Shown in pieces: positions 8,429 to 16,832 of a stretch of 64,000 nucleotides of DNA. The DNA is from Edaphobacter lichenicola. Its GTDB lineage: Bacteria > Acidobacteriota > Terriglobia > Terriglobales > Acidobacteriaceae. The stretch is taken from assembly GCF_014201315.1 (NCBI RefSeq), contig NZ_JACHDY010000002.1, forward strand, positions 1-64,000. Reading direction: 5' to 3'. The notes beneath the pieces were generated by a model. The model was given only the letters and a program-made list of their open reading frames with translations. It did no database searches and was not told the DNA's origin. The stretch's first letter is position 1, and every line of letters starts with the position of its first letter. Position numbers and translations under genes: made by a program.

Positions 8429-9223
8429 ATGGGAAATAGCTTTGAATTTGCTGGAAAGGTGGCACTCATCACCGGTGGAAACCGTGGCATTGGCGCTGCG
8501 GCTGCAAGGCGTGTCGCTGAGCTAGGTGCTCAGGTAGTCGTCACAGGAAGGCGGCAAAGCGAGGGGCAACTGCTCGTCAAGGACATCAAACGCAACAGCG
8601 GATCTGCGGCGTTCATCCAGGCAGACCTCAGCCAACCCGAGCAGGTGAAGCGGATCGTACCATTCACTCTCGAAACCTTCGGACGGCTCGACTACGCATT
8701 TAACAATGCCGGGATTTCCGGTGAAAACCGGTTGCTCACAGATCAGACCGAGAAAACATTTGACCGCGTCTTCGCTGTGAACGTAAAAGCCCTGTTTCTT
8801 CTGCTTCAGGACGAGGTCAAACAGATGATGACACAAGGGCAGGGGGGCTCAATCGTCAATACTGCCTCAGTCGGCGGCCTGCTAGCATTTCCAACCGCCG
8901 GGCCCTATGTGGCCAGCAAACACGCTGTGCTCGGCTTGACCAAGACTGCCGCGATCGAATGCGGACGATATGGTATTCGGGTGAACGCAGTGAGTCCTGG
9001 CGCGGTTAGGACTGAGATGTTGCTCGACGTATTTGGCACCCAAGAGGCGCTCGACGAAATGAGTGCGGTGCATCCCATTGGCCGGATCGGACGCCCGGAG
9101 GAGATCGCCGATGCAGTTGCATGGCTGTTTTCAAACAGATCATCCTATTACACAGGACAGTCCTTGACCCTTGACGGCGGTCTCACGGCGCAGCGCCCGT
9201 ACGTGACGCAACCCTCCTTCTAG
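8429..9223 (+). CDS. short-chain dehydrogenase/reductase (SDR)
   Basis: A classical SDR of about 264 residues. The nucleotide-binding TGGNRGIG motif lies near residue 16, the NNAG motif follows, then catalytic Ser in VNTASVGG, and Tyr and Lys in YVASKHAV. The C-terminal GQSLTLDGGLTAQ is typical of the family. I prefer ATG at 8429 (MGNSFEFAGK) over the in-frame GTG at 8405 because the Rossmann fold normally begins about ten residues later and AGGCGAG precedes it. It would oxidise or reduce an alcohol or ketone with NAD(P)H; the substrate is unknown. The upstream cupin and the downstream chorismate mutase are on the same strand, but gaps of 188 and 72 bases argue against tight coupling. Confidence 0.9.
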   Translation: MGNSFEFAGKVALITGGNRGIGAAAARRVAELGAQVVVTGRRQSEGQLLVKDIKRNSGSAAFIQADLSQPEQVKRIVPFTLETFGRLDYAFNNAGISGENRLLTDQTEKTFDRVFAVNVKALFLLLQDEVKQMMTQGQGGSIVNTASVGGLLAFPTAGPYVASKHAVLGLTKTAAIECGRYGIRVNAVSPGAVRTEMLLDVFGTQEALDEMSAVHPIGRIGRPEEIADAVAWLFSNRSSYYTGQSLTLDGGLTAQRPYVTQPSF

Positions 9224-9295
9224 TCTCGGCACGACGAACCTAAGGAATAAATCAGCCGCTTGTGTGTTTAGAGTATCGGAGTTGAATCGTTAAAA

Positions 9296-9865
9296 ATGCA
9301 TTTTCACGTTGAGAAATTACCGATCTTGGCCATTGTCGCAATTGGCGGGAGCGCGGCCTACGCGCAGAATACAGTAGATCAGCTTCAACCGCTGGTGGAG
9401 ACGACGGCGTGCCGACTCATGATTGGAGAACAGGTAGCGCTGGCGAAGTGGGATAGTAGCAAGGCCGTGGAAGATGTGCCGCGAGAGGCACAGGTGCTTC
9501 TAGACGCAATGAAGGATGGCGTGGCGAAGGGACTGGATCAAGCGTCGGTATCGAAGTTTTTCAAGGCACAGATCGAAGCCAATAAGTTTGTGCAGTACGC
9601 GCTGCTGGCGGACTGGTATCGCGCAGGCAAAGCACCGGAGCATGCGCCGGTCGATTTGTTAAAGGTGATCCGGCCGCAGTTGGATGAGGTGCAGAAGTCT
9701 CTGATTGCGGAACTGGTAGATACAGCAGCGGTTCGTACGAGCAAGACGTGCCGCGCGGATCTTGCTAAGGCGGTTGGGAAGTATGTATCCACGCATGCCC
9801 ATGGTGGCGGACCGATTAATGCGGCGACGCTTGATCGTTCCTTGGCTGGCGCGTGCACATTGTGA
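9296..9865 (+). CDS. secreted chorismate mutase (AroQ gamma class)
   Basis: A 189-residue protein with an N-terminal signal peptide ending in AAYAQ, followed by an all-helical chorismate mutase domain. Diagnostic positions are the TACRLMIGEQVALAKWDSSK block (Arg and Lys that bind the substrate carboxylates), the EDVPREAQVLL block, and KFFKAQIEANKFVQYALL with Glu/Gln of the active site. Two C-terminal Cys (about residues 152 and 187) could form the disulfide seen in periplasmic members. It converts chorismate to prephenate outside the cytoplasm. The biological role of exported chorismate mutases is unsettled; in some bacteria they are linked to host interaction. No aromatic pathway gene is nearby. 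Confidence 0.85.
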   Translation: MHFHVEKLPILAIVAIGGSAAYAQNTVDQLQPLVETTACRLMIGEQVALAKWDSSKAVEDVPREAQVLLDAMKDGVAKGLDQASVSKFFKAQIEANKFVQYALLADWYRAGKAPEHAPVDLLKVIRPQLDEVQKSLIAELVDTAAVRTSKTCRADLAKAVGKYVSTHAHGGGPINAATLDRSLAGACTL

Positions 9866-10053
9866 ATCACTTAGGCGAAAGCGAAGACTACGGGATCTGG
9901 AGAATGCCAAGTTTGGCCGTTTAGCGCATCGATCCCGTCAATTATCGCACTGGGTATCCAGGGAGCTGCTTGATCGACGATCTTTAGGTAACAAACATTC
10001 CCCTTTCTAAAAAAGCGCCAAACACACGAGGGTACAAAAGGGACATATCTACA

Positions 10054-10200
10054 TCTGAGGCAAAAGAAGTGGTACTGGGCCTTGGGAAGGCCTTGAACGA
10101 TGAGAACCATGAGGCAGCCAGAAGGTATGTTAGCGACAACATGAAGTAGGTCGGCCCCTTCGGTTCCCGCGCTTTTACGCCCGGTTTAGCTCGAACGGCA
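10054..10200 (+). pseudogene. decayed SnoaL/NTF2-like fragment
   Basis: The plus-strand frame reads EAKEVVLGLGKALNDENHEA and then ARRYVSDNMK, a stop codon at 10147, and VGPFGSRAFTPGLARTA in the same frame. This resembles the first helices and strand of SnoaL-like (NTF2-fold) polyketide-cyclase-type proteins. There is no start codon with a ribosome-binding site, one internal stop is present and the C-terminal half is missing, so it is called a remnant. The rest of the 9866-10212 gap holds nothing that I recognise. Confidence 0.35.
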
Positions 10201-10212
10201 CGATGATGCGTC

Positions 10213-11088
10213 CTAAAAGTGGTCGCCATCTACCATATTTTGGTGGCACACCATGCAGGACTGCCGTCCAGAGCCAGGTAAAGACGAGACAAGAGCGTAC
10301 GTGAGCCCGTGAGTGCTCCAGGTAATGACAGCAAAGCCCACCTGCTTGCTGTAGTGAAAAACTATTCCACCGGAAGGGACTTCTTCTCCCCCGACAGCTG
10401 TAGCAGATTTGCTTGAGGAAACCAGAAGGCTGATCGTTTGCTGCTGCATCTGATAAGAAACCAGCGCAGCATATCCGTCTTTGTAGTTGACCAGGCGTCC
10501 CCCGGTTAACTGGTAGAGTTGCTCATGTCCGACTTCCTCCGCGGCCTCGGGAAGCCGAAAGTTGAAAGGCACCTTACCCGCAAACCATGCGCTGACTACG
10601 CGGGGTGATTCGGACTTGATCTCAAGAGGAAGACTGCCGTTCAAAGAACTGCGGTGGGCCGCAACTGCTGCTTCGATGTAGCTGTTAGCGCTTGCCTGCC
10701 GCAGAATGCCTGGTATTGGCAGGAGTCCTGCAGTAACGAGAAGAATTGCAGCTACCAACATCGGCCAATGGCGAACACCACGCCCCGCAGTTTGCACTGG
10801 CCGCGCTAAAACCTTCAAGACACGCTCTCGGAGGCGAAGAGGTGAGTAAGGTGCTGAAGTAGGGGACAGCTCCATCGTTTGTGTAACTTGCCTGCGCAGA
10901 GCGTCCGGAGCAGCGTACAGCGGCCGAGACCGATGGAGGAGATGGGACAACTCCTCTACTGCTTCAAGCTCCGCCGTGCAGGTTTCGCATTCTTCTAAAT
11001 GAGCGCGAAATTCTTCAAGCTGCCGGCCGGTCAATTCCTTGTCGAGGAAGAGCTGAATGTTCGCGCCGTAATTATTGCAGCCCGTCAT
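10213..11088 (-). CDS. anti-sigma factor with zinc-finger N-terminus and periplasmic CxxCH tail
   Basis: A 291-residue membrane anti-sigma factor. The N-terminal ZAS-type domain has His and two Cys in HLEECETCTAELEAVE (about residues 30-45). A single transmembrane helix (MLVAAILLVTAGLLPIPGIL) follows near residue 110, leaving about 160 residues in the periplasm. That part has a fold with repeated YKDGYAALVSYQ-type strands and ends in SCMVCHQNMVDGDHF, which contains a c-type haem-binding motif CMVCH close to the C-terminus. It overlaps the upstream ECF sigma gene by four bases, so the two are translationally coupled and should form a sigma/anti-sigma pair. The haem motif suggests that redox, NO or haem is the signal. 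Confidence 0.85.
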   Translation of the reverse strand: MTGCNNYGANIQLFLDKELTGRQLEEFRAHLEECETCTAELEAVEELSHLLHRSRPLYAAPDALRRQVTQTMELSPTSAPYSPLRLRERVLKVLARPVQTAGRGVRHWPMLVAAILLVTAGLLPIPGILRQASANSYIEAAVAAHRSSLNGSLPLEIKSESPRVVSAWFAGKVPFNFRLPEAAEEVGHEQLYQLTGGRLVNYKDGYAALVSYQMQQQTISLLVSSSKSATAVGGEEVPSGGIVFHYSKQVGFAVITWSTHGLTYALVSSLPGSGRQSCMVCHQNMVDGDHF

Positions 11089-11651
11089 TTTGCGCCTCTC
11101 ACTGACGGCGAATCAGACCTTTTCAGCGTTTCTGAAAGCAATGTACGAAGCTTTGCGCGCGCTCTCCCTAAACGCGACATCACTGTTCCTACAGGACAGT
11201 CCAATACACCCGCAATCTCCAGATAGGAGAGATCTTCATATTCCCGCAATAGGATAATCTCGCGAAATTCTACCGGCAGTTCCTGAATCGCCGCTCGTAC
11301 TTGCTCGGTCTCCATCTTGCTCACGTAAAGATCATAGGCGTCTTTGGATGGCTCTATGATGCTGTTGGCAACACTATCCCCAACTTCGATCTCGACCATT
11401 TGCGGACCATTTCGCCATTTCCTCAACTGGTTGAACCAGACATTTCTCAAGATAGTAAAAAGCCAGCTCTTCATGTTGCTATCCGCTCGTAGTCTCCCCA
11501 TTGCCTGCATGGCGCGAACGTATGTTTCCTGTACCAGATCCTCTGCTTCTGCGTGATTGCGGGTCAAGACCCGCGCGTAGCTGTACAGCCCGTCGAGATG
11601 CTCGATGCCAGTTGTGTCCGCCTGGGCTATACCGTCGTGCTTCCATGACAT
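11085..11651 (-). CDS. ECF-type RNA polymerase sigma factor
   Basis: A 188-residue sigma-70 family factor of the extracytoplasmic-function group. Region 2 is recognisable as YSYARVLTRNHAEAEDLVQE followed by TYVRAMQAMGRLR and KSWLFTILRNVWFNQLRK (about residues 22-80). Region 4 is FREIILLREYEDLSYLEIAG followed by VLDCPVGTVMSRLGRARAKL (about residues 130-172) and carries the helix-turn-helix for the -35 element. The linker and short N-terminus fit the family length. Its stop overlaps the start of the anti-sigma factor gene. Members of such pairs usually activate their own promoter; I could not identify a target operon here. Confidence 0.92.
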   Translation of the reverse strand: MSWKHDGIAQADTTGIEHLDGLYSYARVLTRNHAEAEDLVQETYVRAMQAMGRLRADSNMKSWLFTILRNVWFNQLRKWRNGPQMVEIEVGDSVANSIIEPSKDAYDLYVSKMETEQVRAAIQELPVEFREIILLREYEDLSYLEIAGVLDCPVGTVMSRLGRARAKLRTLLSETLKRSDSPSVRGAK

Positions 11652-11801
11652 ATTTGTTCACTCTCAACTTAACACCACACCGCCGAATCTATTCCCATGC
11701 TGGGATGAGTCCACGCCTGTTCCGGCGGTTTTTCTGCGGTCACGAATGGATCGAATAAGATCAGTCTCTTGTGTTCACGTACCTGCTTACAAATCGGCCC
11801 T

Positions 11802-12761
11802 CTACGGAAGCAGGAGCAGTTTGCCGGTCGTCTTCCGAGCATTCAAATCACGATGAGCCTGTTCGGCATCTGCTAAGGAATAGGAGCGTTCAATCCGCAG
11901 CTTGAGTTGGCCGCTGGATACAAGTGCAAATACTGCTGCTGCTCTCTCTACAAGGTCGGAACGAGTTGCTGTGTAGTGCTTCAAAATGGGACGGGTAACA
12001 TGGAACGAACCGGTTGCAAGCATCTCCAGATCGAACGTCGGAAGCTTTCCACCCGCCGTGCCATAGAGAACAACGGTTCCCCGTTCCTCCAGACATAGGA
12101 GCGATTTCAAAAAGGTGGTCTTTCCCACGGAATCGTATACTGCCTTCATCCGCCGGCCAGCAGAGTTGATCCTTTCCGCAAAATCAACTTCCGTGTACTG
12201 AAAAACTTCGTCTGCACCTGCTTCAAGTGAGAGCGAAGCCTTTTCCCGCGTAGACACTGTAGCCGTGACACGTGCTCCGAGTGTCTTCGCCATTTGCGTC
12301 AACAATAAGCCCACGCCACCCGCCCCCGCGTGAATCAGAATTTCATCCCCTTTCCGGATAGGGTACGCAGAGTGAGACAAATAGTGTGCCGTCATCCCCT
12401 GCAGCATCACCGCCGCTGCCTGTTCGAAGCTGATGTCCGCGGGAATGGGTACGACACGGTCGGCAGGAGCCAATGCAAACTCCGCGTACGTTCCGAGGAT
12501 GCTGCACCATGCGATGCGATCTCCTTCTTTAAGGGATCTCACCCCTTCGCCAACAGCTGCTATCGTACCGGAGGCCTCCTGTCCAGGAATGAATGGGACC
12601 GGATTGGCATAACGGCCTTCCCGAACATAGAGGTCGATGAAGTTCACGCCGCTGGCCGCTACCCGAATCAACACCTCGCCGGGACCAGGAACAGGCGTTG
12701 GAACTTCACGAATGCTCATCACTTCAGGGCCGCCGGTTTGTGTAATCTGAATTGCTTTCAT
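11802..12761 (-). CDS. NADPH:quinone oxidoreductase (MDR family, zinc-free)
   Basis: A 319-residue medium-chain reductase. The N-terminal catalytic part has VLIRVAASGVNFIDLYVREG and PGQEASGTIAAVGEGV, and no structural or catalytic zinc Cys cluster is seen. The nucleotide-binding part has ILIHAGAGGVGLLLTQMAKT (AxxGxxG type, about residues 140-160), which prefers NADPH. The length matches bacterial QorA proteins (about 325). It probably reduces quinones or other enals. It lies 54 bases downstream of a TetR regulator on the same strand, so the two are probably one transcript repressed by that TetR and induced by an electrophile. Confidence 0.9.
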   Translation of the reverse strand: MKAIQITQTGGPEVMSIREVPTPVPGPGEVLIRVAASGVNFIDLYVREGRYANPVPFIPGQEASGTIAAVGEGVRSLKEGDRIAWCSILGTYAEFALAPADRVVPIPADISFEQAAAVMLQGMTAHYLSHSAYPIRKGDEILIHAGAGGVGLLLTQMAKTLGARVTATVSTREKASLSLEAGADEVFQYTEVDFAERINSAGRRMKAVYDSVGKTTFLKSLLCLEERGTVVLYGTAGGKLPTFDLEMLATGSFHVTRPILKHYTATRSDLVERAAAVFALVSSGQLKLRIERSYSLADAEQAHRDLNARKTTGKLLLLP

Positions 12762-12815
12762 TCTGAGATAACAGTCCTTTTAGAGATAACTATGGAGAGG
12801 ATGATCTTGCGGCTC

Positions 12816-13421
12816 CTAATCCTTCCGAACGCGCAAACCATCCAGTACAGCGGAAAATATTTCTCGCACACAGGCGTCGGAGAGGGGCCCTGATCCGATC
12901 ATGAGCCGGTAGTAAAGCCATCCATAGAGCGCATCGAGCGTTTCGTCCAGATTGACGTCAGAGCGAAGTTCCTTATTCCGTATGGCAGATTGAATAACCT
13001 CTTTCGCAGCCTCTCGTCGGGGAGTGATCCAACGCGTGCGAAAGGCCTCAGCCAATTCCGCATCGAACTGGGCTTCGCCAAGGAGGGCCTTGATCATCGA
13101 GCCGAAGGGTCCTCGGAATGCCTTGGCCAAAGCCAGCATCTGGAGGCGAATGCTTTCTACATAACTGGACTTCCTGGGAAATTCGATTCCCGGTCCGATT
13201 TTGAAGAGGAAAGCCTCCATGACCATGGCGGCCTTGTTGGGCCAGCGGCGGTAAATGGATGTCTTCGCTATACCCGTTTTGGCAGAGATGGATTCAACGG
13301 TGACTGCGCGAAAACCGTGCTCCAGGAGGTCCTCGAAGACGGTGTCGATGATCACAGCTTCAATTTCTTCAGGACGAAGGCGTTTCACAGACCTTCTATC
13401 CTTCTCGATACGTTTCGACAT
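12816..13421 (-). CDS. TetR/AcrR-family transcriptional repressor
   Basis: A 201-residue TetR-type regulator. The N-terminal helix-turn-helix is VESISAKTGIAKTSIYRRWP followed by NKAAMVMEA (about residues 42-70). The C-terminal part is an all-helical ligand domain containing LDALYGWLYYRLMIGSGPL. I chose ATG at 13419-13421 rather than the GTG two codons upstream because CCAGGAG sits five bases before it. It precedes the quinone oxidoreductase and has a palindrome 56-75 bases upstream. A truncated duplicate of this gene and its operator is found at 1.6-1.75 kb. Inducers are unknown; linkage suggests quinone or electrophile stress. Confidence 0.92.
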   Translation of the reverse strand: MSKRIEKDRRSVKRLRPEEIEAVIIDTVFEDLLEHGFRAVTVESISAKTGIAKTSIYRRWPNKAAMVMEAFLFKIGPGIEFPRKSSYVESIRLQMLALAKAFRGPFGSMIKALLGEAQFDAELAEAFRTRWITPRREAAKEVIQSAIRNKELRSDVNLDETLDALYGWLYYRLMIGSGPLSDACVREIFSAVLDGLRVRKD

Positions 13422-13476
13422 CCCCACTCCTGGGCTCCCCGCAAATCGCAGGGATCAATTACTCGTAACTATAGAT

Positions 13477-13496
13477 GCTACGATACGGTGCGTAGC
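13477..13496. promoter_or_regulatory. candidate TetR operator, copy 2
   Basis: GCTACGATACGGTGCGTAGC, identical to 1730-1749, lies upstream of the intact tetR start. A TATAGT-like element on the minus strand just inside it (about 13468-13474) could be the -10 box. Autorepression is inferred from position and from the paired copy beside a tetR fragment. Confidence 0.5.
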
Positions 13497-13657
13497 TTCA
13501 AAAAAAGTGCTGATTTGTTATGGATCGGGAAATTGAATCGGACCTTCGTCTGCGATATACAGATGGAAGATGTATAGCCCGATTAGAACTTCTGATACCC
13601 AGCTCCGGAAGTCAGAAGCCTACATTATGATTACGTCCAGACCGAGGATCGAATTCT

Positions 13658-14836
13658 ATGCCTAGCTCGAACCACATCATTTTCTTCGACACCACCCTGC
13701 GTGACGGCGAACAGTCCCCCGGCTGCACCATGCACCACGAGGAAAAACTCCGCCTAGCCCACCAGATCGCGGCCCTTGGCGTCGATGTCCTCGAGGCCGG
13801 ATTTGCCATCGCCTCCGACGGCGACTTCGCGGCCATCCGAGCGGTCGCCCGTGAAGTCCGCGGCCCCCGCATCGCCTCGCTCTCACGCTGCAAACGCGAA
13901 GACATCGAGGCCTCTGCCCGCGCCGTCGAGCCTGCCCCCTCCAACCGCATCCACATCGTCCTCGCCTCTTCCGACCTCCATCTCGAGTGCAAGCTCCGCA
14001 TCACCCGCGACCAGGCCCTCGACCAAGCCGCCGAGTCGGTCCGCCTCGCCCGCTCCTTCACCGAAGACGTAGAGTTCTCCACCGAGGACGGCACCCGCTC
14101 CGACCCCGAGTTCCTCCTCAAGATGATCACCGTCGCCGTCCAGGCCGGCGCCACCACCATCAACATCCCCGACACCGTCGGCTACACCACCCCCGAGGAG
14201 TACGCCGCGATCTTCCGCCTGGTCAAAGCCCGCGTCCCGGGAATTGACGACATAGTCCTCTCCGCACACTGCCACAACGACCTCGGTATGGCCGTAGCCA
14301 ACTCTCTGGCCGGCATCGAAGGCGGCGCCCGCCAGGTCGAGTGCACCATCAATGGCATCGGCGAACGCGCCGGCAACGCCGCTCTTGAAGAGATCGCCGC
14401 CGCCCTCATGGTTCGCCGTGACAAGTTCCCCTACACCAACAACATCGTCCTGAGCCAGCTCTACCCCACCAGCCAGATGCTCGCCGAGTGTATCGCCTTT
14501 GGCTGCTCACCCAACAAGGCCGTCGTCGGAGACAACGCCTTCGCCCACGAGTCGGGCATCCATCAGCACGGCATGATGGCCAATCCCCTCGCCTACGAGA
14601 TCATGACTCCCGAATCCGTTGGCGCGGGCCACACCAAGCTCGTCCTCGGCAAACACTCCGGCCGTCGCGCCCTCGCCGACCGTCTCGAAAAACTCGGCCA
14701 CCCGCTCGACCGCAACCAGGTCGACGAAGTCTACGCCCGTTTCACCGAACTCGCCGACCGCAAGAAATCCATCTACGACCAGGACCTGCTCGGCCTCTTG
14801 CAACCCGGCAAATCAATCCCCGTCGCAACAGTCTAG
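13658..14836 (+). CDS. leuA: 2-isopropylmalate synthase catalytic part, no regulatory domain
   Basis: A 392-residue enzyme of the DRE-TIM metallolyase family. It begins with IIFFDTTLRDGEQSPGCTMH, where the Arg-Asp of DTTLRDGEQ binds substrate and metal, and has the metal site HCHNDLGMAVAN (about residues 207-218). It also carries the LeuA-type INGIGERAGNAALEE, GDNAFAHESGIHQHGM and LGKHSGRRAL signatures. It should condense acetyl-CoA with 2-oxoisovalerate, the first leucine step. Full-length LeuA is about 510-540 residues; this one ends right after the linker (YDQDLLGLLQPGKS), so the C-terminal leucine-binding LeuA_dimer domain is absent. Codons are strongly C-ending, as in the housekeeping block at 60-64 kb and unlike the neighbours. 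No other leu gene is adjacent. Confidence 0.88.
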   Translation: MPSSNHIIFFDTTLRDGEQSPGCTMHHEEKLRLAHQIAALGVDVLEAGFAIASDGDFAAIRAVAREVRGPRIASLSRCKREDIEASARAVEPAPSNRIHIVLASSDLHLECKLRITRDQALDQAAESVRLARSFTEDVEFSTEDGTRSDPEFLLKMITVAVQAGATTINIPDTVGYTTPEEYAAIFRLVKARVPGIDDIVLSAHCHNDLGMAVANSLAGIEGGARQVECTINGIGERAGNAALEEIAAALMVRRDKFPYTNNIVLSQLYPTSQMLAECIAFGCSPNKAVVGDNAFAHESGIHQHGMMANPLAYEIMTPESVGAGHTKLVLGKHSGRRALADRLEKLGHPLDRNQVDEVYARFTELADRKKSIYDQDLLGLLQPGKSIPVATV

Positions 14837-14911
14837 ACCGCCTTTGCCGTCGTTCTCTCTAATCACTTTCAAGCGCTTTTGTTGTCGTTGTTCCTCATCC
14901 ATTGCATCCGA

Positions 14912-15063
14912 TTCGACCTGATCGCTCTTACGGTCGCTGTGAGAGTTGGCTCGCAGTTCGCGGACGTTCGCTACGATGACCTCATCGCCGAGCTCCTGCC
15001 GCTGCTCGCTGGTCCAGATCGAAATACGTTCCCGCCTCCATCGCGACGCGTGCCAGAGGCATC
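14912..15063 (-). pseudogene. IS110-type transposase remnant
   Basis: Minus-strand pieces read MPLARVAMEAGTYFD and then, after a frameshift, SEQRQELGDEVIVANVRELR and ANSHSDRKSDQVES. These match the conserved N-terminal DEDD region of IS110 transposases, where the intact form continues KSDQVDAEKLARYARLDP. The homology stops abruptly after KSDQV. It is a short decayed fragment, and a copy of the hairpin repeat (15111-15260) lies on its upstream side. Confidence 0.6.
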
Positions 15064-15110
15064 CGGAAAACCTGGTCAGCCCATTTCTCGTCACTTGGCT
15101 CAAGGGTTTG

Positions 15111-15260
15111 TCGCCAAATCGGAAGTGGCACAAGGGACAGTCTTCGTCCGATCAAAGAGTTTCGTAACAGTCTCGAACAGGCCCGCTGAGATGGGGAGCG
15201 GAAGACGCGAAGCGGCTAAAGCAAGGGAAGAGACTTCTTCCCTTGACGAGACTTCGCCCC
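15111..15260. repeat. hairpin-bearing interspersed repeat, copy 1
   Basis: Shares CAAATCGGAAGT and AGTTTCGTAACAGTCTCGAA plus the following CAGGCCCGCTGAG with the copy at 27845-27995. Like that copy it ends in a perfect hairpin (10-base arms 15222-15231 and 15236-15245, GACT loop). The GCGGAAGACGC segment and hairpin also match 17608-17655. It adjoins the IS110 remnant, so it may derive from the non-coding end of such an element. Confidence 0.65.
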
Positions 15261-15399
15261 AAAAATCAATCTAACGCTATGGGCGAACAAGAAGCGAATG
15301 TGATTGAATGGATGCGAGGAGATTTCACTGAGCCAACGACCTCACAATTCGCCCGGCCCGGGATGGACAGACGATGACCCTCCTGCTTGCTCCGTGGGT

Positions 15400-15558
15400 A
15401 TGAATTTGCTTCGTCAACTTAGAGATGCACGTCCGAACGACTATGCCTTCCTTGAAGCACAGGACTTCGCTGATCTCAGTACATCTGCCTTTATCGGCAT
15501 TCCGGAGTGGGATGCTTTCAGAGAGCATTGCAAGACGTGTGAAGACTGCTTGAAGTGA
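15400..15558 (+). CDS. small Cys-rich protein upstream of the Y-family polymerase
   Basis: A 52-residue frame starting MNLLRQLRDARPNDYAFLEA and ending EHCKTCEDCLK, which has three Cys in CxxCxxC spacing that could hold a metal. The frame is open further upstream to a TTG at 15304, but no start has a good ribosome-binding site. It ends 21 bases before the polymerase gene and may be cotranscribed. I do not recognise a family. Confidence 0.4.
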   Translation: MNLLRQLRDARPNDYAFLEAQDFADLSTSAFIGIPEWDAFREHCKTCEDCLK

Positions 15559-15579
15559 CGTGCAGCAAGATTACAGACC

Positions 15580-16728
15580 ATGACAGCCTCCGATGCCCAA
15601 CACGCAGTTGACGATGGCACTTCTGCTCCTCTTCGCAAAATCGTTCATGTGGATATGGACGCCTTCTATGCCTCGGTCGAACAGCGAGACAATCCGGAGT
15701 TTCGTGGGAAACCGGTCGTGGTTGCTTGGAAGGGCAAACGATCCGTTGTCTGCGCTGCGTCCTATGAAGCCAGATGGTTCGGCGTGCGTTCCGCGATGCC
15801 GGCGGTTACGGCGGAGCGAATGTGCCCCAATGCGATCTTCATACCTCCAGATTTCACCCGATACAAAGCTTTCTCGCGGGCGGTCCGTGAAATCTTTCAG
15901 CGACACACCGACCTGATTGAACCGCTGTCTCTCGATGAAGCATATCTGGATGTGACCGAGAACAAGATGCAGCTTGCAACGGCAACGCGAGTTGCGAAGA
16001 TGATCCGTGAACAGATCCGCGAAGAGCTAAATCTCACAGCTTCCGCTGGCGTGGCACCGAACAAGTTTCTGGCAAAGATCGCATCCGACTGGAAGAAACC
16101 CAACGGACTCTTTGTGATCCAACCGCACGAAATACAGAGCTTTCTTCTCCCATTGCCGGTGGGTCGCATCCCTGGAGTAGGACAGGTCACAGAAAGCCGT
16201 ATGAAGGCAGTTGGCATAGCTACGGTCGGCGATCTCTATGCCCTGGAACTGTCTACCCTTGAACATCACTTCGGAAGCTATGGCCTGCGCCTCTATCAAC
16301 TCGCCCGCGGTATCGACCGCAACCCTGTGGTGCCAAACCGAGTCAGCAAGTCCATCTCTGCCGAGGACACGTTTCCCGAGGACATTCCCCTGGCAGACAC
16401 AGAGCCAAAGATTCGACTCCTGGCTGAGAAAGTTTGGAAGTCTTCGCACGCCAATGCACGGGCAGCGAAGACGGTAGTTCTGAAGCTCAAAACGAAGGAG
16501 TTCAATAGCCTCACGCGAAGCCTCACCCTTCTGGCTCCTCCCTCATCTTGCGACGAACTTACAGGCATCGCCCTCGCGCTACGCGAACGGGTTGAGATGG
16601 GGCCGAAGCAGCTCTTCCGTCTGGTGGGGGTTGGCCTCAGTAATTTTCAGACAGCCGAAGACCCCGCTTCGCCCCTCTTTGTTGAAGAACTCGCCGAAAG
16701 GGGCTATGAGCAAACAGGATTTCAATGA
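15580..16728 (+). CDS. dinB: Y-family DNA polymerase (DinB/Pol IV type)
   Basis: A 382-residue translesion polymerase. The palm carries the two acidic sites IVHVDMDAFYASVEQRD (about residues 22-38) and PLSLDEAYLDVT (about 116-127). The finger region GKRSVVCAASYEARWFGVRS, the helix-hairpin-helix thumb (GRIPGVGQVTESRMKAVGI) and a little-finger domain follow. All catalytic Asp and Glu residues are present, so it should be active, unlike the ImuB homologue at 33 kb. It is the second error-prone polymerase system in this window, next to an unknown protein and an Mrr-type nuclease, on DNA that looks mobile. I did not find a clear SOS box upstream. Confidence 0.92.
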   Translation: MTASDAQHAVDDGTSAPLRKIVHVDMDAFYASVEQRDNPEFRGKPVVVAWKGKRSVVCAASYEARWFGVRSAMPAVTAERMCPNAIFIPPDFTRYKAFSRAVREIFQRHTDLIEPLSLDEAYLDVTENKMQLATATRVAKMIREQIREELNLTASAGVAPNKFLAKIASDWKKPNGLFVIQPHEIQSFLLPLPVGRIPGVGQVTESRMKAVGIATVGDLYALELSTLEHHFGSYGLRLYQLARGIDRNPVVPNRVSKSISAEDTFPEDIPLADTEPKIRLLAEKVWKSSHANARAAKTVVLKLKTKEFNSLTRSLTLLAPPSSCDELTGIALALRERVEMGPKQLFRLVGVGLSNFQTAEDPASPLFVEELAERGYEQTGFQ

Positions 16729-16832
16729 GACGCCTGATTCGCCTTAATCAATACAATTGAAGCTGCTACACAAAAAAACACCCCAAACGGACTGTTCTAT
16801 TGCTCGGCAAACGGTTGGAACTCGAAGAGCTG

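Noticed and set aside
14879..15274. Open 131-codon plus-strand frame through the hairpin repeat and IS110 remnant
   Set aside because: It is antisense to recognisable IS110 transposase pieces, has no ribosome-binding site, and its conserved part is explained by the nucleotide repeat.
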